Assembly: GCA_031769625.1 (NCBI GenBank)
Contig: JAUIMM010000601.1
Span: 1,120,001 to 1,184,000, forward strand
Length of the DNA stretch: 64,000 bases
Direction of reading: 5' to 3'
Source: Taudactylus pleione
Taxonomy: Eukaryota > Chordata > Amphibia > Anura > Myobatrachidae
Shown: piece by piece, positions 52,496 through 62,996 of the stretch
Layout of the letters: the number at the start of each line of letters is the position of its first letter
Numbering within the stretch: the first letter of the stretch is position 1
Program-made: the position numbers and the translations under genes
Notes under the pieces: model-generated
Databases searched by the model: none
What the model saw: the letters and a program-made list of their open reading frames with translations, nothing else
What the model was told of the DNA's origin: nothing

Positions 52496-53398
52496 TTGCC
52501 TTACATTTATTACCTTCATAATCTCCATTATGAATTAGCCCTAACATCATCAAATAATTTAATTTTTGTATGAATATATTAACTTCCTTACTTCCTCCCT
52601 TAGTTTCATTAAAAAAATCTTCTGAATTAATTTCAGTATACAGCAGCATTAACCCCTTTCTCCTATTTTCTTAATTATATCTTTTATAAACTATATCCAT
52701 AACCCCCTACAGCCTAACTTATCTGTTGGTGATCTTATCTGTTTCCATCATTGCAGCCTCAGCAGCAATCAGGAAGCGCCCATCCAGACAGGTCTCACCA
52801 ATACTGAGAGTGAGGGAGAGTAACTATTAGCTGGAAGACAAGGACCGCAAAGCCTTTTTCTGCAGCACAAAGTAGAAGATAACTACAGTAAATGCAGCTG
52901 ACTGTCCGCTTCATTCTCTGCTCACCCAAATACTACTGGGGATATACAGTATACCTTACTTGCCCTTCTAGAACCTCCCCAGCAATGGACTAAACAAAGC
53001 ATGTTTCCTTAGGGTACCCTGTCAAAATAGCTGGTTAAGGACAGAGTGGTATACAGTGGTGCACACTGGTATACAAAGTTGGACATGTATTGCCAATCTT
53101 TAAAAATAACTTTATGCTGTCAATTTAAAGCAAGGTTTCCCAAGGAAATATTTTCTGAAACTCTTCCTGTAACCAATAATTTTAATTACAGCAGGAACTT
53201 AGGTTTGAGTAATTGTTTTAGGATGGAGAGCTGATCTGATTTGTTTGTTAAATACATGCTCTACATTAATAAACACATAGCAATCTATTTTATTTTAAGG
53301 TTCTTGTACAATATTTAGTATAGGGATATACTGGACATACAATATTTCTTCCATTTTACATATCATTTCTAATCATGCACCAAAGAGTAGTGTTTTAA
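52496..53398. other. no recognised feature
   Basis: AT-rich with short chance frames. Confidence 0.45.
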
Positions 53399-53928
53399 GG
53401 GGTCTGATTCAGCTTGTGTCACAGGTCTACGTTTGCATGCACCAGGTCGATGTTTGCTTTCTATGCATGCATATGTAATGCAGTGCATGTGCGAGAACCA
53501 GCTGCTGAAATCGCAAATGTGAACGCAGCGGATATGCAGAGACACAAGGACAAGAGTGAAAGCAAGTGTTGTTTGGGGGTGGAGATGGGGGTGGTCATAG
53601 GAAAGCGGTGGTTTGAAAACCATTACAGGGGTATGCATAATTAAGCCCCAGCGACAACATACACAGCCAAAGCTTGACATGGGACAGGAAACTTTGAGGG
53701 TTGTGAAGCATGTCAGGCTCAACCACAACTCTGCATATGGGTCCGATGTTACTCAATCTTACCAATGTTTTCACTGACAGATGTATGTAATGGGAAGTGG
53801 GGGGCTTAATAAGCGGGGGGCATCTAGGTATAGTGCTGCAATCGCATTGCAATCACATTCATTTGCATATTTTCACAGTGAGCAGGTGCGTGTGATTGCA
53901 GACTTGCAATCTGTGCTGAATCAGGCCC
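53399..53928. mobile_element. Harbinger-like MITE (H3), 530 bases
   Basis: Inverted ends GGGGTCTGATTCAGC and GCTGAATCAGGCCC, flanked by TAA on both sides (53396-53398; 53929-53931). TAA is a preferred Harbinger-type target. The inside has GCATGCA and TGCAAT repeats. Long overlapping frames inside are chance frames. Confidence 0.85.
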
Positions 53929-54000
53929 TAAATCCACATATTATGTCAGAATTATGCAGTATATTCCTTAGTATAGTTGACATATGGGCAAAATGAAATA

Positions 54001-54167
54001 GACTGCTAGCCCGCAATCCAACAGGAATACATGCAAGTGTGTCTGTATTTTTAAAGCAGTAAGCATGTTAATGGCTAAACCAGCTTGATTTAGCCTTTGA
54101 TATGCTTGCCGATATAAAAATACTGGCATACTCGCATGTATTCCCACAGCAGCACCAGCTCGCAGTC
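54001..54167. mobile_element. foldback element of about 167 bases
   Basis: GACTGCTAGC at the left and the inverse GCTCGCAGTC at the right, then GGAATACATGC, TGTATTTTTA, AAGCATG and GGCTAAA pair with their inverse copies across the middle. Arms are about 75-80 bases with scattered mismatches. Target duplication is not resolved. Confidence 0.7.
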
Positions 54168-55139
54168 AATTACATTTACCCTATGATGTTGACAGATGGT
54201 TGATTAACCTACATTTTACTGTAATTTCCTTTAGAAATGATGACCCTGCAATTAAGATAAAATGAATATTTATTGAATCTTTGCAAATGTTAAGATATTT
54301 TACTAGACTTTTTTAATCTAAAATGGTAATTGACCTCAATGTTTTTCTTTTTTATAGTTTACATGTTGACAGTTCTTATATGTACAGATTTTTAATGTTA
54401 GTTACAAGCCTTGAATTCAATTATTAAAACAATATACTGTATAATGCATGGTTCAGCCTTTGGAATTGTAATTACCTAGTAAAGAGCAAATTATGGATAA
54501 TGAACAATAAAGTAGACAATTAAAAAAATTTTCATACTGTTAAAATAGACAAGTTGTAAGGAATGGTTAAGGATGTTTTTAATGTTATGTGGTAGTTTTT
54601 TGTATGGTGGCAAATCTTTAACTATATAATTTAAAATGTAAAGTTTCATGTTTACATTTTCAGCAAAGTTTTGCTGATTTGATTTCAAGTACAAAAGAGG
54701 ACACATATAAAGTCCTATACCAGAAAAATTATGCACAAAGTGCTGCCTAAAACATATCACGCATGTATCATTGAAAATGCAACTGTTTCTTTTTCCTTTG
54801 TAACAGGTGGGACTTACTGTTTGGATGTGTCCTGTTACATCTCTGCTCCATACGCCATGTAGCGCGCCATGCTAGTTGTGCCCTGTTGTTTCACTGCTTG
54901 GTGCTCTAAGTCACATCATGCTGCAGTAAGGCGCAACATAAAGAACTGAAGTGCTGCAAAGGCCAGAGCGAGTAATAGAACCTTCTGTCCACCAGATGTC
55001 ACCTTTCATAAACTGTACAGCACATGCATCAAATAGCCAATTAAGCTTTTGTAGCGCTGTCTGTTGATTTTACTGATGGAACCTGTCATTCACAACACTA
55101 TACAGTAGTACTGACCTGCGTTTTGTCATAATAATGAAT
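54168..55139. other. no recognised gene
   Basis: AT-rich first half; a slightly GC-richer segment around 54830-55000 holds no recognisable coding region. Confidence 0.45.
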
Positions 55140-56215
55140 TTAATAATTTGGTGTGTAAGTTAAATATCAGCATTGGCCAGAAAATGCATGCCCCATATTA
55201 AATAACGACAGAGCAATTCAAGTTCAATATTCTTAAGGAACTCTGCCGAAATCAATACATTGATCTCAACTTCCCACCAACTGTCATTTCTATGCTACAG
55301 TATGCCACCCTGATGCATTTGATGCTAAACTGCTATAGACATTGTATTGTGCATGTTACATGGCCCTCTCTACTGCACAATAAACTGTTATGACATGATG
55401 TAAAAAGATGCATGGGAAGTTTATCATAAATACAGATAATTTCAGGTTCAATACTCTTAAAACACTCTGATGTCTGTCACCCAGCTGCATTACACTCCAA
55501 ACCGCTATTGACCTTGTATTGTACACATTACCTGGTGAAAAGTCACACACTTAATATCACATACACAACAGGTGTGACCACTGATACAGCTAGCGTGAGT
55601 GGGTGTGTGGGTAAGTTGAGCACCTTGCACAGAACCACCACCTCGCGTTCAAGGCCCAGAAAGAAACAATCTTGTTTTCTACATCAGTATTTTTTTTTAA
55701 TCTTCAATATAGGATTACATAAAAAAATGCAATCATTTGATGTGTGAGTTACATATCAGCATTGGCCAGAAGACGCATGCCCAGCATTGCCCAGTAATAC
55801 ATAAAGACAGATCAATTTAAGTTCAATATTCTAAAGGAACACAGCCTACTGTAACTCAATACAACCCAGCTGCATTTTACACTAAACCACTATTGTACAC
55901 ATTACATGGCCATCTATACTGCACAGTAAACTGTCTTTACATGATATAAAAGCTGCAAAGGAAGTTTATCATAAAAACAGATCATTTCAGATACAATACT
56001 CTTAATACACTCATCTGTATGTCACTCAGCTACATTACACTCTAAACCACTATTGACATTGTATCATATACTTTACCTGGTGTAAAGTTGCACACTTCAC
56101 ATCACATACACAACAAGTATGACCGCTGATATGGCTGGCATGTGTGGCAGAGAGGGTAAGGAACAATGTTGTTTTCTACATCAGTATTTTTTAACTCTTT
56201 GTTATTCTTCAATAC
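55140..56215. repeat. tandem duplication, period about 590 bases, with internal sub-repeats
   Basis: ATATCAGCATTGGCCAGAA at 55164 recurs at 55755. Both units continue with GTTCAATATTCT(A/T)AAGGAAC, then CACAACA(A/G)GT(A/G)TGACC, and end with TTGTTTTCTACATCAGTATT followed by a T-run. Within each unit the GTTCAATACTCTTAA / CTATTGACATTGTAT block is itself duplicated at about 250-280 bases. Unit 2 is shorter through internal deletions. Confidence 0.8.
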
Positions 56216-56501
56216 AGGATTTTAATTGTTTTTTTACTATACATATTTTTTTACTATTTTTGGTTTTCCTACTCTTAAGTGACATTATACTGTTCAACAT
56301 GTTTTATGAACTTTATTTTGCTGATCAATACACCAATTCACTACATTACTGTACCTACATATTATTTGTGTTGGGTCGTATACAGTACTGTAAATTTTGT
56401 TAGTGGGCAACACCTCTTCACCATTATACTGTAGTAAAAATACTGTATGTGGTCCAATAGAAATGCTATTAAATGTAAAGTAATCTAGAGTACAGTATAC
56501 A
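56216..56501. other. AT-rich spacer
   Basis: No recognised feature apart from several ACAGTACTGTA-type motifs. Confidence 0.45.
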
Positions 56502-56822
56502 GGGTTTGATTCTGACTTGGGAATAGAGTGAGATATCTATCTCAACTGATCATCTTGGTGAAACCATGCTGCACTGCAGGTGGGACAGATTTAAAATGTG
56601 CAGAGAGCTTTAGATTTGGGAGGAGTGTGTCCAAACTGACATCTAAATTGTAGAGTAATAATAAAGCTGTGCAGTATTTGTGGGCAACACGCAAAATCAG
56701 CCAGTATTTACCCCACATGTAAAAAAAAATATGTATTCATACCCCTTGCATTGCAATATGGTTTGTTCAGGTTCACAGTTGAGAGAGATATCTCACTCTA
56801 ATCCCAAGTCTGAATCAGGCCC
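56502..56822. mobile_element. Harbinger-like MITE (H4), 321 bases
   Basis: Ends GGGTTTGATTCTGACTTGGG and its inverse CCCAAGTCTGAATCAGGCCC. The inverted repeat continues through AGAGTGAGATATCT. ACA triplets flank both sides (56499-56501; 56823-56825). It shares its GATTCAGA-like outer end with H1 to H3 but has a longer terminal repeat. Confidence 0.85.
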
Positions 56823-57763
56823 ACAGTATGGTACTCTTCAATTCCAGTACTATAAAGTAACAATGTACTGCAGCTTTCTGACTACTGTACAGTGTTTAAT
56901 GTACAGTCAAAGTTATTTGTATTAATCTGCTAAGCTCAAAATATACCAGTGTACAGCAGAAAAGAAGAAAAATATTAAACAATATTTTTTTTATAATTAC
57001 ACTAAATTGATTTTTTTGCAATTTGGGGACAAAAATAACCCTTAAAAAACAAAGCTGGAGGTTTCCAAAATGTTCACTCTTTTGTGAGCTTGACAGTGCT
57101 GGCTCTTTATAGAATGGTGGTGTATCAGGTGTACAGGGTTTACCGTTAATAAACTTTATGATTCAGAGATCCATACTATATACAGATTGGGATACTTTTG
57201 CCAATGGACAGTGCACAATGGCAACTGGAATAAGAAAACAATAAAGGTTATTGTTAGGTCAGATGACATACTGTCCATTAAAATGACATACAGTACAGTA
57301 CTATTGTTTATTGTAGACTGTATAAATCTTTATTAAACTACTGTATTTTACTTTGACATTAGCATGCAGTGAAATTAAATTACTTACATTTACTGTATAC
57401 ATTATTTATAATCACCTACTGTACAGTATTGTTAAAAAGTACCAAGCTGTACAGTACTACAAACTTCCAATCTTCAATGCATCTACTGAATAACAGTTAC
57501 TCTTCCTTCTCCAGCCCAACAAGATGCACCTTATAGTCTGGTTGTTCAAAGATTCAGTGCATGGTGGGAAACAAATAAAATAAATTGCTACATGTACAAT
57601 TCACAACTGTTCACAACATTTGTTCTACCATTAACAGGTTTTCTGTAGGCTACTGTACCTGATATTAAAATACTGTACAACAAAGTACTGTACAATGAGT
57701 AATATTCAGTGCATAATGTACTGTGACATACCATATCCACTCGCCCATGAAAGCCAGACATAG
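56823..57763. other. TACTGTA-rich spacer
   Basis: The segment is dense in ACAGTA/TACTGTA motifs, including TACTGTACAGTA-type palindromes near 57295 and 57418. No gene recognised. Confidence 0.45.
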
Positions 57764-58611
57764 AGCCGTTTACAATATGAACCGAGCCAAGATACTTTTT
57801 CGTGGCCCGGACTTTCTGCCTACTTCGCTTGTTTTGCAGGCAGAAAAGTATTGCGGCCATGCCTGCTTTACCCCGTATTCAATATGGAAGTACGCGAAAA
57901 TGAGACCCGGCAAAACTGAAACAGGTGGAAAGTACTGTTAGTTTTGGGGAAATCAGCCTGACACCCCCCAAAAGATGCTCTGACATGGGGCTTCCCTATG
58001 GTACCCCCCGATTTGGCTTGCTGAAGGTATTTAGTATTTTTAAACGGGCTCAATAGCTGCTAAATAACATTTTTCTATATGTGATGCAGAATAGTATTTA
58101 GGAGTTTTTTTTTAAAGAAAATAAATTATCCCAGCAAATTTTTGGTACTTGAAAAAGGGGGTCAGCATATTTAAAAGTTGCTAAAGTGAAGTTGAAAATA
58201 TTGTGAAAAATCCACCTGTTGGAAACACCTGCAATCAAAAAAACACTTGGGGCATACTTGGGAACCCCGCCAGAGTCAATTTAGCTAGTTTTTAGTTTTT
58301 TTTCGCCCCCTTTTTCAAAATAATTTTTTTAAGTGTTTTTAAAAAAAATTTTGACACAGATTACCTTTGGGGACTGTCTGAAGGCTGCACTGGGGTTTTC
58401 GCAATGTTGTACCCCAAAACCCCAATTCTGCACTTTTTTTTTCTGCCTCCCATTCATAGGCAAAAATTTTCCGCCTATTACATTGCATTGAATTACATTT
58501 CAAATTGAATATGGGGTAAAAGTCAAACAGGCGAAAATGACGGCATCGGCAAAAGGTTTCTGCCAAAAACATGCGGAAACGGACTTTTCGCCTAAAATTG
58601 AATACAGACCA
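57764..58611. mobile_element. non-autonomous element family Q, copy 3 (inverted)
   Basis: The right end reads, as inverse, GTCTGTATTCAATTTTAGGC; the left end GCCGTTTACAATATGAACCG is its degenerate partner. CGAAAATGACGGCATCGGC (58532-58550) and a CCCCAATTCTGCAC block are inverse relatives of blocks in copies 1 and 2. The frame 58339-58626 is a chance frame. Confidence 0.7.
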
Positions 58612-58639
58612 TAGTCGCTGTACCACCTATTGTGTATAT

Positions 58640-59870
58640 CATGTTAAGCATGTTTAGAGTTTAAGCAGCTTGGTGGCATAACATAGAGATGAAGGGATGT
58701 GGAAAGTGCCCAATAGTATACACTACAGATGGCCTGTAATGAGCACAATATACAGTAATGTTCACAGTGTAGCGGTTTAGTGTTGACACAAAGTGATCAT
58801 GTCAAGCAGCGCTCCTGGAGGCCATATCTCTCTTTATGCAAAACTGGTCATGGGTCTTTAAACAAGGCTTCTTTACACCTTGTAGTGACAGTATACATTA
58901 TGGATGGCCTGTAACTGAGTACATTACAATATCTATAGAAGTTTAGAGTAAAATGCAGCTGTGTGGCGCAACATAGAAATGAAAGGCCTAGGGAAATAGT
59001 TGTGAGCACAGCTGTCACTGTCTGTCACTGTGGGCTAGGGGGTTAGTAGCGGTCAGGTGGCAATAGAAGGTGCCGGGCTGGCCCCCCAAGTGCTCGGGCC
59101 TGGGACTCATCTCCAGGCAGTCCCCTCCTGATGGCAGCCCTGTGGATGACTTGTATTGAGTACAATACAATGGCTATAGTGGTTTAGAGTAAAATGCAGC
59201 TTAATGGCATAACATAGAAATGGAAGGTGGTGGCAAGTCCAGAGCAATGTTTTACGTCTGGCAGAGTACCTTAATCATATTAAACTTGACTTCCTCTTTC
59301 TTAATGAAGACTTGTGCATGCATCTTCACACCAACATAGTAAGAATACTAAGTATTCTTATAAAACACAGGACTCACACACCAAATGATTTAATACACTT
59401 AATTTAACCTGTATAATAGATAAAAAAAATAATAATAAAAAATACTGATTTACAACAATTATATTGTACTTTTCTGGGCCTCAAACCTGAGGTGCAATCT
59501 ATGGAAAGCACTCATCTTACCCAGTTGCCTATGCAAACCAGCCATAGCAGATGTGACACCTATAGTGCATGTCATGTCTAGAGTGCATCTTTACACCAAC
59601 ATGTACAATATGATGTCAATAGTGGTTTATAGTATAATAAAGCTGTGTGTCATAACATGGAGATGAAGGGATGTGGAAAGTACAGATCAATGCATAAAGT
59701 ACACCTGAAATTATCTCTCTTTATAAAAAACTACACGTGTGTTTTTAGGTCAGGCGTCATTACACCATGGAGCGACAGTATACAGTACGGATGGCCCGTA
59801 ATGAGTATAATGTCCACAGTGGTGTGGTCTTTTACACAAAGTGATAATTTCAAGCACCTGGATGAGTGAC
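58640..59870. repeat. degenerate tandem repeat, several related units
   Basis: Units share TGGCATAACATAGAGATGAA, GGGATGTGGAAAGT, GGATGGCC(T/C)GTAATGAG and a GTGGTTTAGAGTAAAATGCA block. They begin near 58640, 58890, 59150 and 59580. Spacing is irregular. A GC-rich 130-base insert near 59025-59150 (with GGGCTGGCCCCCC) may be a hAT-like fragment related to 38400. Confidence 0.65.
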
Positions 59871-60287
59871 TATTTACACTGCCTGAATGAGATTGGCAGC
59901 CTCTCATGGAACACCTTCCACTGCTACATTATTGTATTCAGTACTGTAGTTTTCATCCATGGAGAATTTGCCACCCAGCGGTTAAACTTTGTACTGCTTG
60001 GCATGCAGTCTTTTGCAACATGCAGTATGCAATGCCATAACACATATTCACATGCCGCAGCAGGCAGTACAGAATACTGCTCTTTGAGCAAAGATGTAGC
60101 AGGACACATTTGTATTTGAAAACATAATAAGGTGTGTCTTGGGTGTGACTTCACAGTGTCTGAGATTGGAAAAAATATAACATAACATTTTTGTAACATT
60201 TATGACATCAGTATACTGTAGTTGTGGCATAAGCCAGAAGGCCTTTATGCAGATGGAATGAACACATTGATAAAAACTTGACATTTC
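59871..60287. other. no recognised feature
   Basis: Short frames on both strands, no motif. Confidence 0.45.
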
Positions 60288-60455
60288 GGTGTACATTTAC
60301 TAAAGTGCAGGTTTTTAGAAGTTGTTGCCCCTAGCAACTATTTAGCTTCTAGCTTTTATCTTCTAGAATGTGCTAAATAAATGATACGTATAATCTGATT
60401 GGTTGCTATGGGTAACAACTCCACTTCTAAAAACTTTAATTTTAGTAAATATACC
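60288..60455. mobile_element. short palindromic MITE with GTACATTTACTAAA-type ends
   Basis: GGTGTACATTTACTAAAG at the left and TTTTAGTAAATATACC at the right are inverted, with GTTTTTAGAAG/CTTCTAAAAAC and GTTGTTGCCC / GGGTAACAAC blocks inside, then TTGCTATGG. This pattern is a very common vertebrate foldback MITE. Target duplication is not clear. Confidence 0.7.
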
Positions 60456-61542
60456 AATTCTAGTTAAGTAGAGCATGTAAAACGTACAATTTTCTAAATA
60501 AAGGGAACCTTCTTGCCTTTAATAAGGGGTCTAGACTATGATTTGTTTTACTTGTTGAATCTAAATACATTTGTACCAGCAAAAATTGATTTTTTTATGT
60601 TTTTGTACACAAACTGTAGACAAACTTTTTTGCTACCTGTTTAAATATGTAAATGCCTAGAGACTTGACTTATTATTACAAATATTTTCAAAATACAATT
60701 CGTTTTTAGGTGTAATTAGTCATAGTGCCCTAGTTTCACTCTCATCTGTAATTTAAATATTTTAAGGTGTTAACTCCAAAAAATTATATAGTATATTGTA
60801 TGTATTATATTTAAATTATAATATAATTAAGTACTTCACCAATATATTTTCTTCTGTTGATGAATAAAGTGAATGTATTGCTTTATATAGATTTTATAAC
60901 AAAGGTAACTTGCATTAATCATAAAAAGTACAGTAGTTTTAATGGAAATAAAAAAATAAAAAGTGATATCAAAAGAAACTTTGTATTTCTTTCATCACTT
61001 GGTAACTCAATTGGCATTAAAAGGAACCCATGCAACTATTATAGTTCCCCAAAGGTTACATTCTGAAAATGAATACAGCTGATGAAATCAAGGATCAACA
61101 ATAGATGAAACTAAATAGAAAAAAAGTCTTTAATGTCAACTAAAGTAAGTTTCACAAAATTAACTATAATGGCAGTTAATAGAGTGAGTCTTTGATCTTC
61201 TTTAATAAAATGTGTTTCAAGCAATACACATGGAAATTAATTCAAAGTGCATCTAAGGTTCATTTTCCAGACAGACGGATAGGTAGTCATTTGGACAGGG
61301 TTATTTACATGTGAACATGATAAGTGTGATTTAGACCACAAAATGAAGTACTGTATAATTTTATTTAGATTTTGGAAAATAAGGCAAAATTTTTATTAGT
61401 AGCTGTAATACATGTACAATACAGAAATCCTAGCATTGTGTATAACTTTTACAGTGGTTCAGATCATTACACGGTAACTAGAAGAAATGGTAAAACAGGA
61501 CCTGCTCTATTTTACTGTATATCTTTCATATCCTACAGTACA

Positions 61543-61544
<2 letters not shown>
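60456..61544. other. no recognised gene
   Basis: AT-rich. Short chance frames only. Confidence 0.45.

Positions 61545-61612
<68 letters not shown>
61545..61612. repeat. (TA)n microsatellite
   Basis: TA units with one AAATAT interruption, directly before the LINE 5' truncation point. Confidence 0.9.
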
Positions 61613-61613
<1 letters not shown>

Positions 61614-62850
61614 AAGCACTCTTAAAAGAAAGATTTGTAGATTTTCTCAAATCCAGCAATTTGCAGGATCCCAAACAGCATGGATTTACTAGGGGGAGAT
61701 CTTGTCAAACAAATCGTATTGACTTTTTTGGCTGGGTGACTAAGGAAATAGATAAAGGGGGGCCATAGATATAGCTTATCTAGACTTTAGTTAGGCTTTG
61801 GACACTGTTCCACATCGCAGACTGTTAAATAAACTGGAAAGCATGGGAATGGATACAAAGATAGTTGAATGGATAAGATCATGCCTGCATGATAGGAAAC
61901 AGAGAGTTGTAGTAAACGGAGTGCAGTCTCAAGAGAGAAATGTGGAGTACCTCAGGGATCTGTACTTGGACTTTATTTGTGACATTGCAAATGTTATTGA
62001 AGGAAAACTATGCCTTTTTGCAGATGACACAAAGGTATGCAACAGGGTAGACACACCAGGAGGGGTAAAACAAATGACTAATGATCTAGGTAGACTAGAG
62101 GAATGGTCAAGAACGTGGCAACTACAGTTTAATGCCAAAAGATGCAAGATCATTCACTTGGGTCTCAAAAATCCAAAGGCTAAATATAGTATTAATTGCA
62201 CTATACTGGAAACTACTGAAGAGGAACGGGATCTAGGAATCACTATTTCAGGTGACTTAAAGGCAAGCAAACATTGTAACAAAGCAATGAGGAAGGCAAG
62301 TCAGATGCTTGGTTGCATAGGGAGAGGAATCAGTATTAGAAAGAAAGAAGTGATAATACCACTGTATAGGTCATTGGTACGTCCTCATCTCGAATACTGT
62401 GTTCAGTTCTGGAGGCCATATCTCCAGAAGGATATTAATACATTAGAGACTGTTTAAAGAAGGGCATCTAAAATGGTGCAAGGTCTACATCACAAAACAT
62501 ACCAGGAAAGACTAAAATATATTTATATGTATAGTTTGGAGCAAAGAAGGGAAAGGGGGGACATGACAGAAATGTTCAAATATATAAAGGGTTTTAACAA
62601 GGTAAAGGAAGGAGACATTCATCAAAGAAAGAGAAGTATTAGAACAACAGGACATGTTCTGAAACTGGAGGGTGGTAGGTTCAGGGGAAATTTGAGGAAA
62701 AATTACTTCACAGAAAGGGTAGTGGACAAGTGGAATAGCCTCCCATCAGAGGTGGTAGAGTCTAGGACAATAGAGCAATTTAAACATGCATGGGATAGAC
62801 ATAAAGATATCCTTCAGAAGAAGTTAGGATCAATAAGGGTTGAGGTAACA
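61613..62850 (+). pseudogene. LINE reverse transcriptase, CR1/L2-like, broken
   Basis: The first frame (to 61768) has DPKQHGFTRGRSCQTNRIDF, the RT motif near the palm. LDFxxAFDTVPHRRLLNKLE follows (61770-61850), with the motif A Asp in a LDFS-like context; one stop occurs near 61790. The 219-codon frame 61798-62457 has LCLFADDTKVCN (catalytic ADD). GVPQGSVLG is present only in a different frame near 61945-61975, and the following PLLFxxFIND-type part is deleted. The frame 62473-63027 has YFTERVVDKWNSLPSEVVES, the classic C-terminal motif. Stops and a short deletion make it inactive. Confidence 0.8.
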
Positions 62851-62910
62851 ATATGTTTAAAAATGGGGCAGACTAGATGGGCCAAGTGGTTCTTATCTGC
62901 CGTCAAATTC
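61613..62910 (+). mobile_element. CR1/L2-like LINE, 5'-truncated 3' half
   Basis: RT and C-terminal coding (61613-62860), then the 3' end GTGGTTCTTATCTGCCGTCA and TTCTATGTTTCTG (62887-62922), a common 3' end of vertebrate CR1/L2-group LINEs. It starts abruptly after a (TA)n tract, as 5'-truncated LINEs do, and ends in a (TC)n then (TA)n tail. Confidence 0.8.
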
Positions 62911-62916
62911 TATGTT

Positions 62917-62919
<3 letters not shown>

Positions 62920-62983
<64 letters not shown>

Positions 62984-62996
62984 TGTATATATATAT
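62920..62996. repeat. (TC)n then (TA)n microsatellite at the LINE 3' end
   Basis: About 17 TC units followed by about 13-15 TA units with one interruption. Confidence 0.9.

Noticed and set aside
52289..52528. 79-codon frame rich in Leu, Tyr and Ser, membrane-protein-like
   Set aside because: Translation of the minisatellite; the repeat explains the repeated LCIV/YH words.
53369..53852. 119-codon and 85-codon minus-strand frames
   Set aside because: They lie inside the non-coding MITE H3, overlap in different frames and have no motif.
61077..61100. CTGATGAAATC near 61079, possible hammerhead core
   Set aside because: No stem II closing sequence or GAAAC downstream; a chance match in AT-rich DNA.
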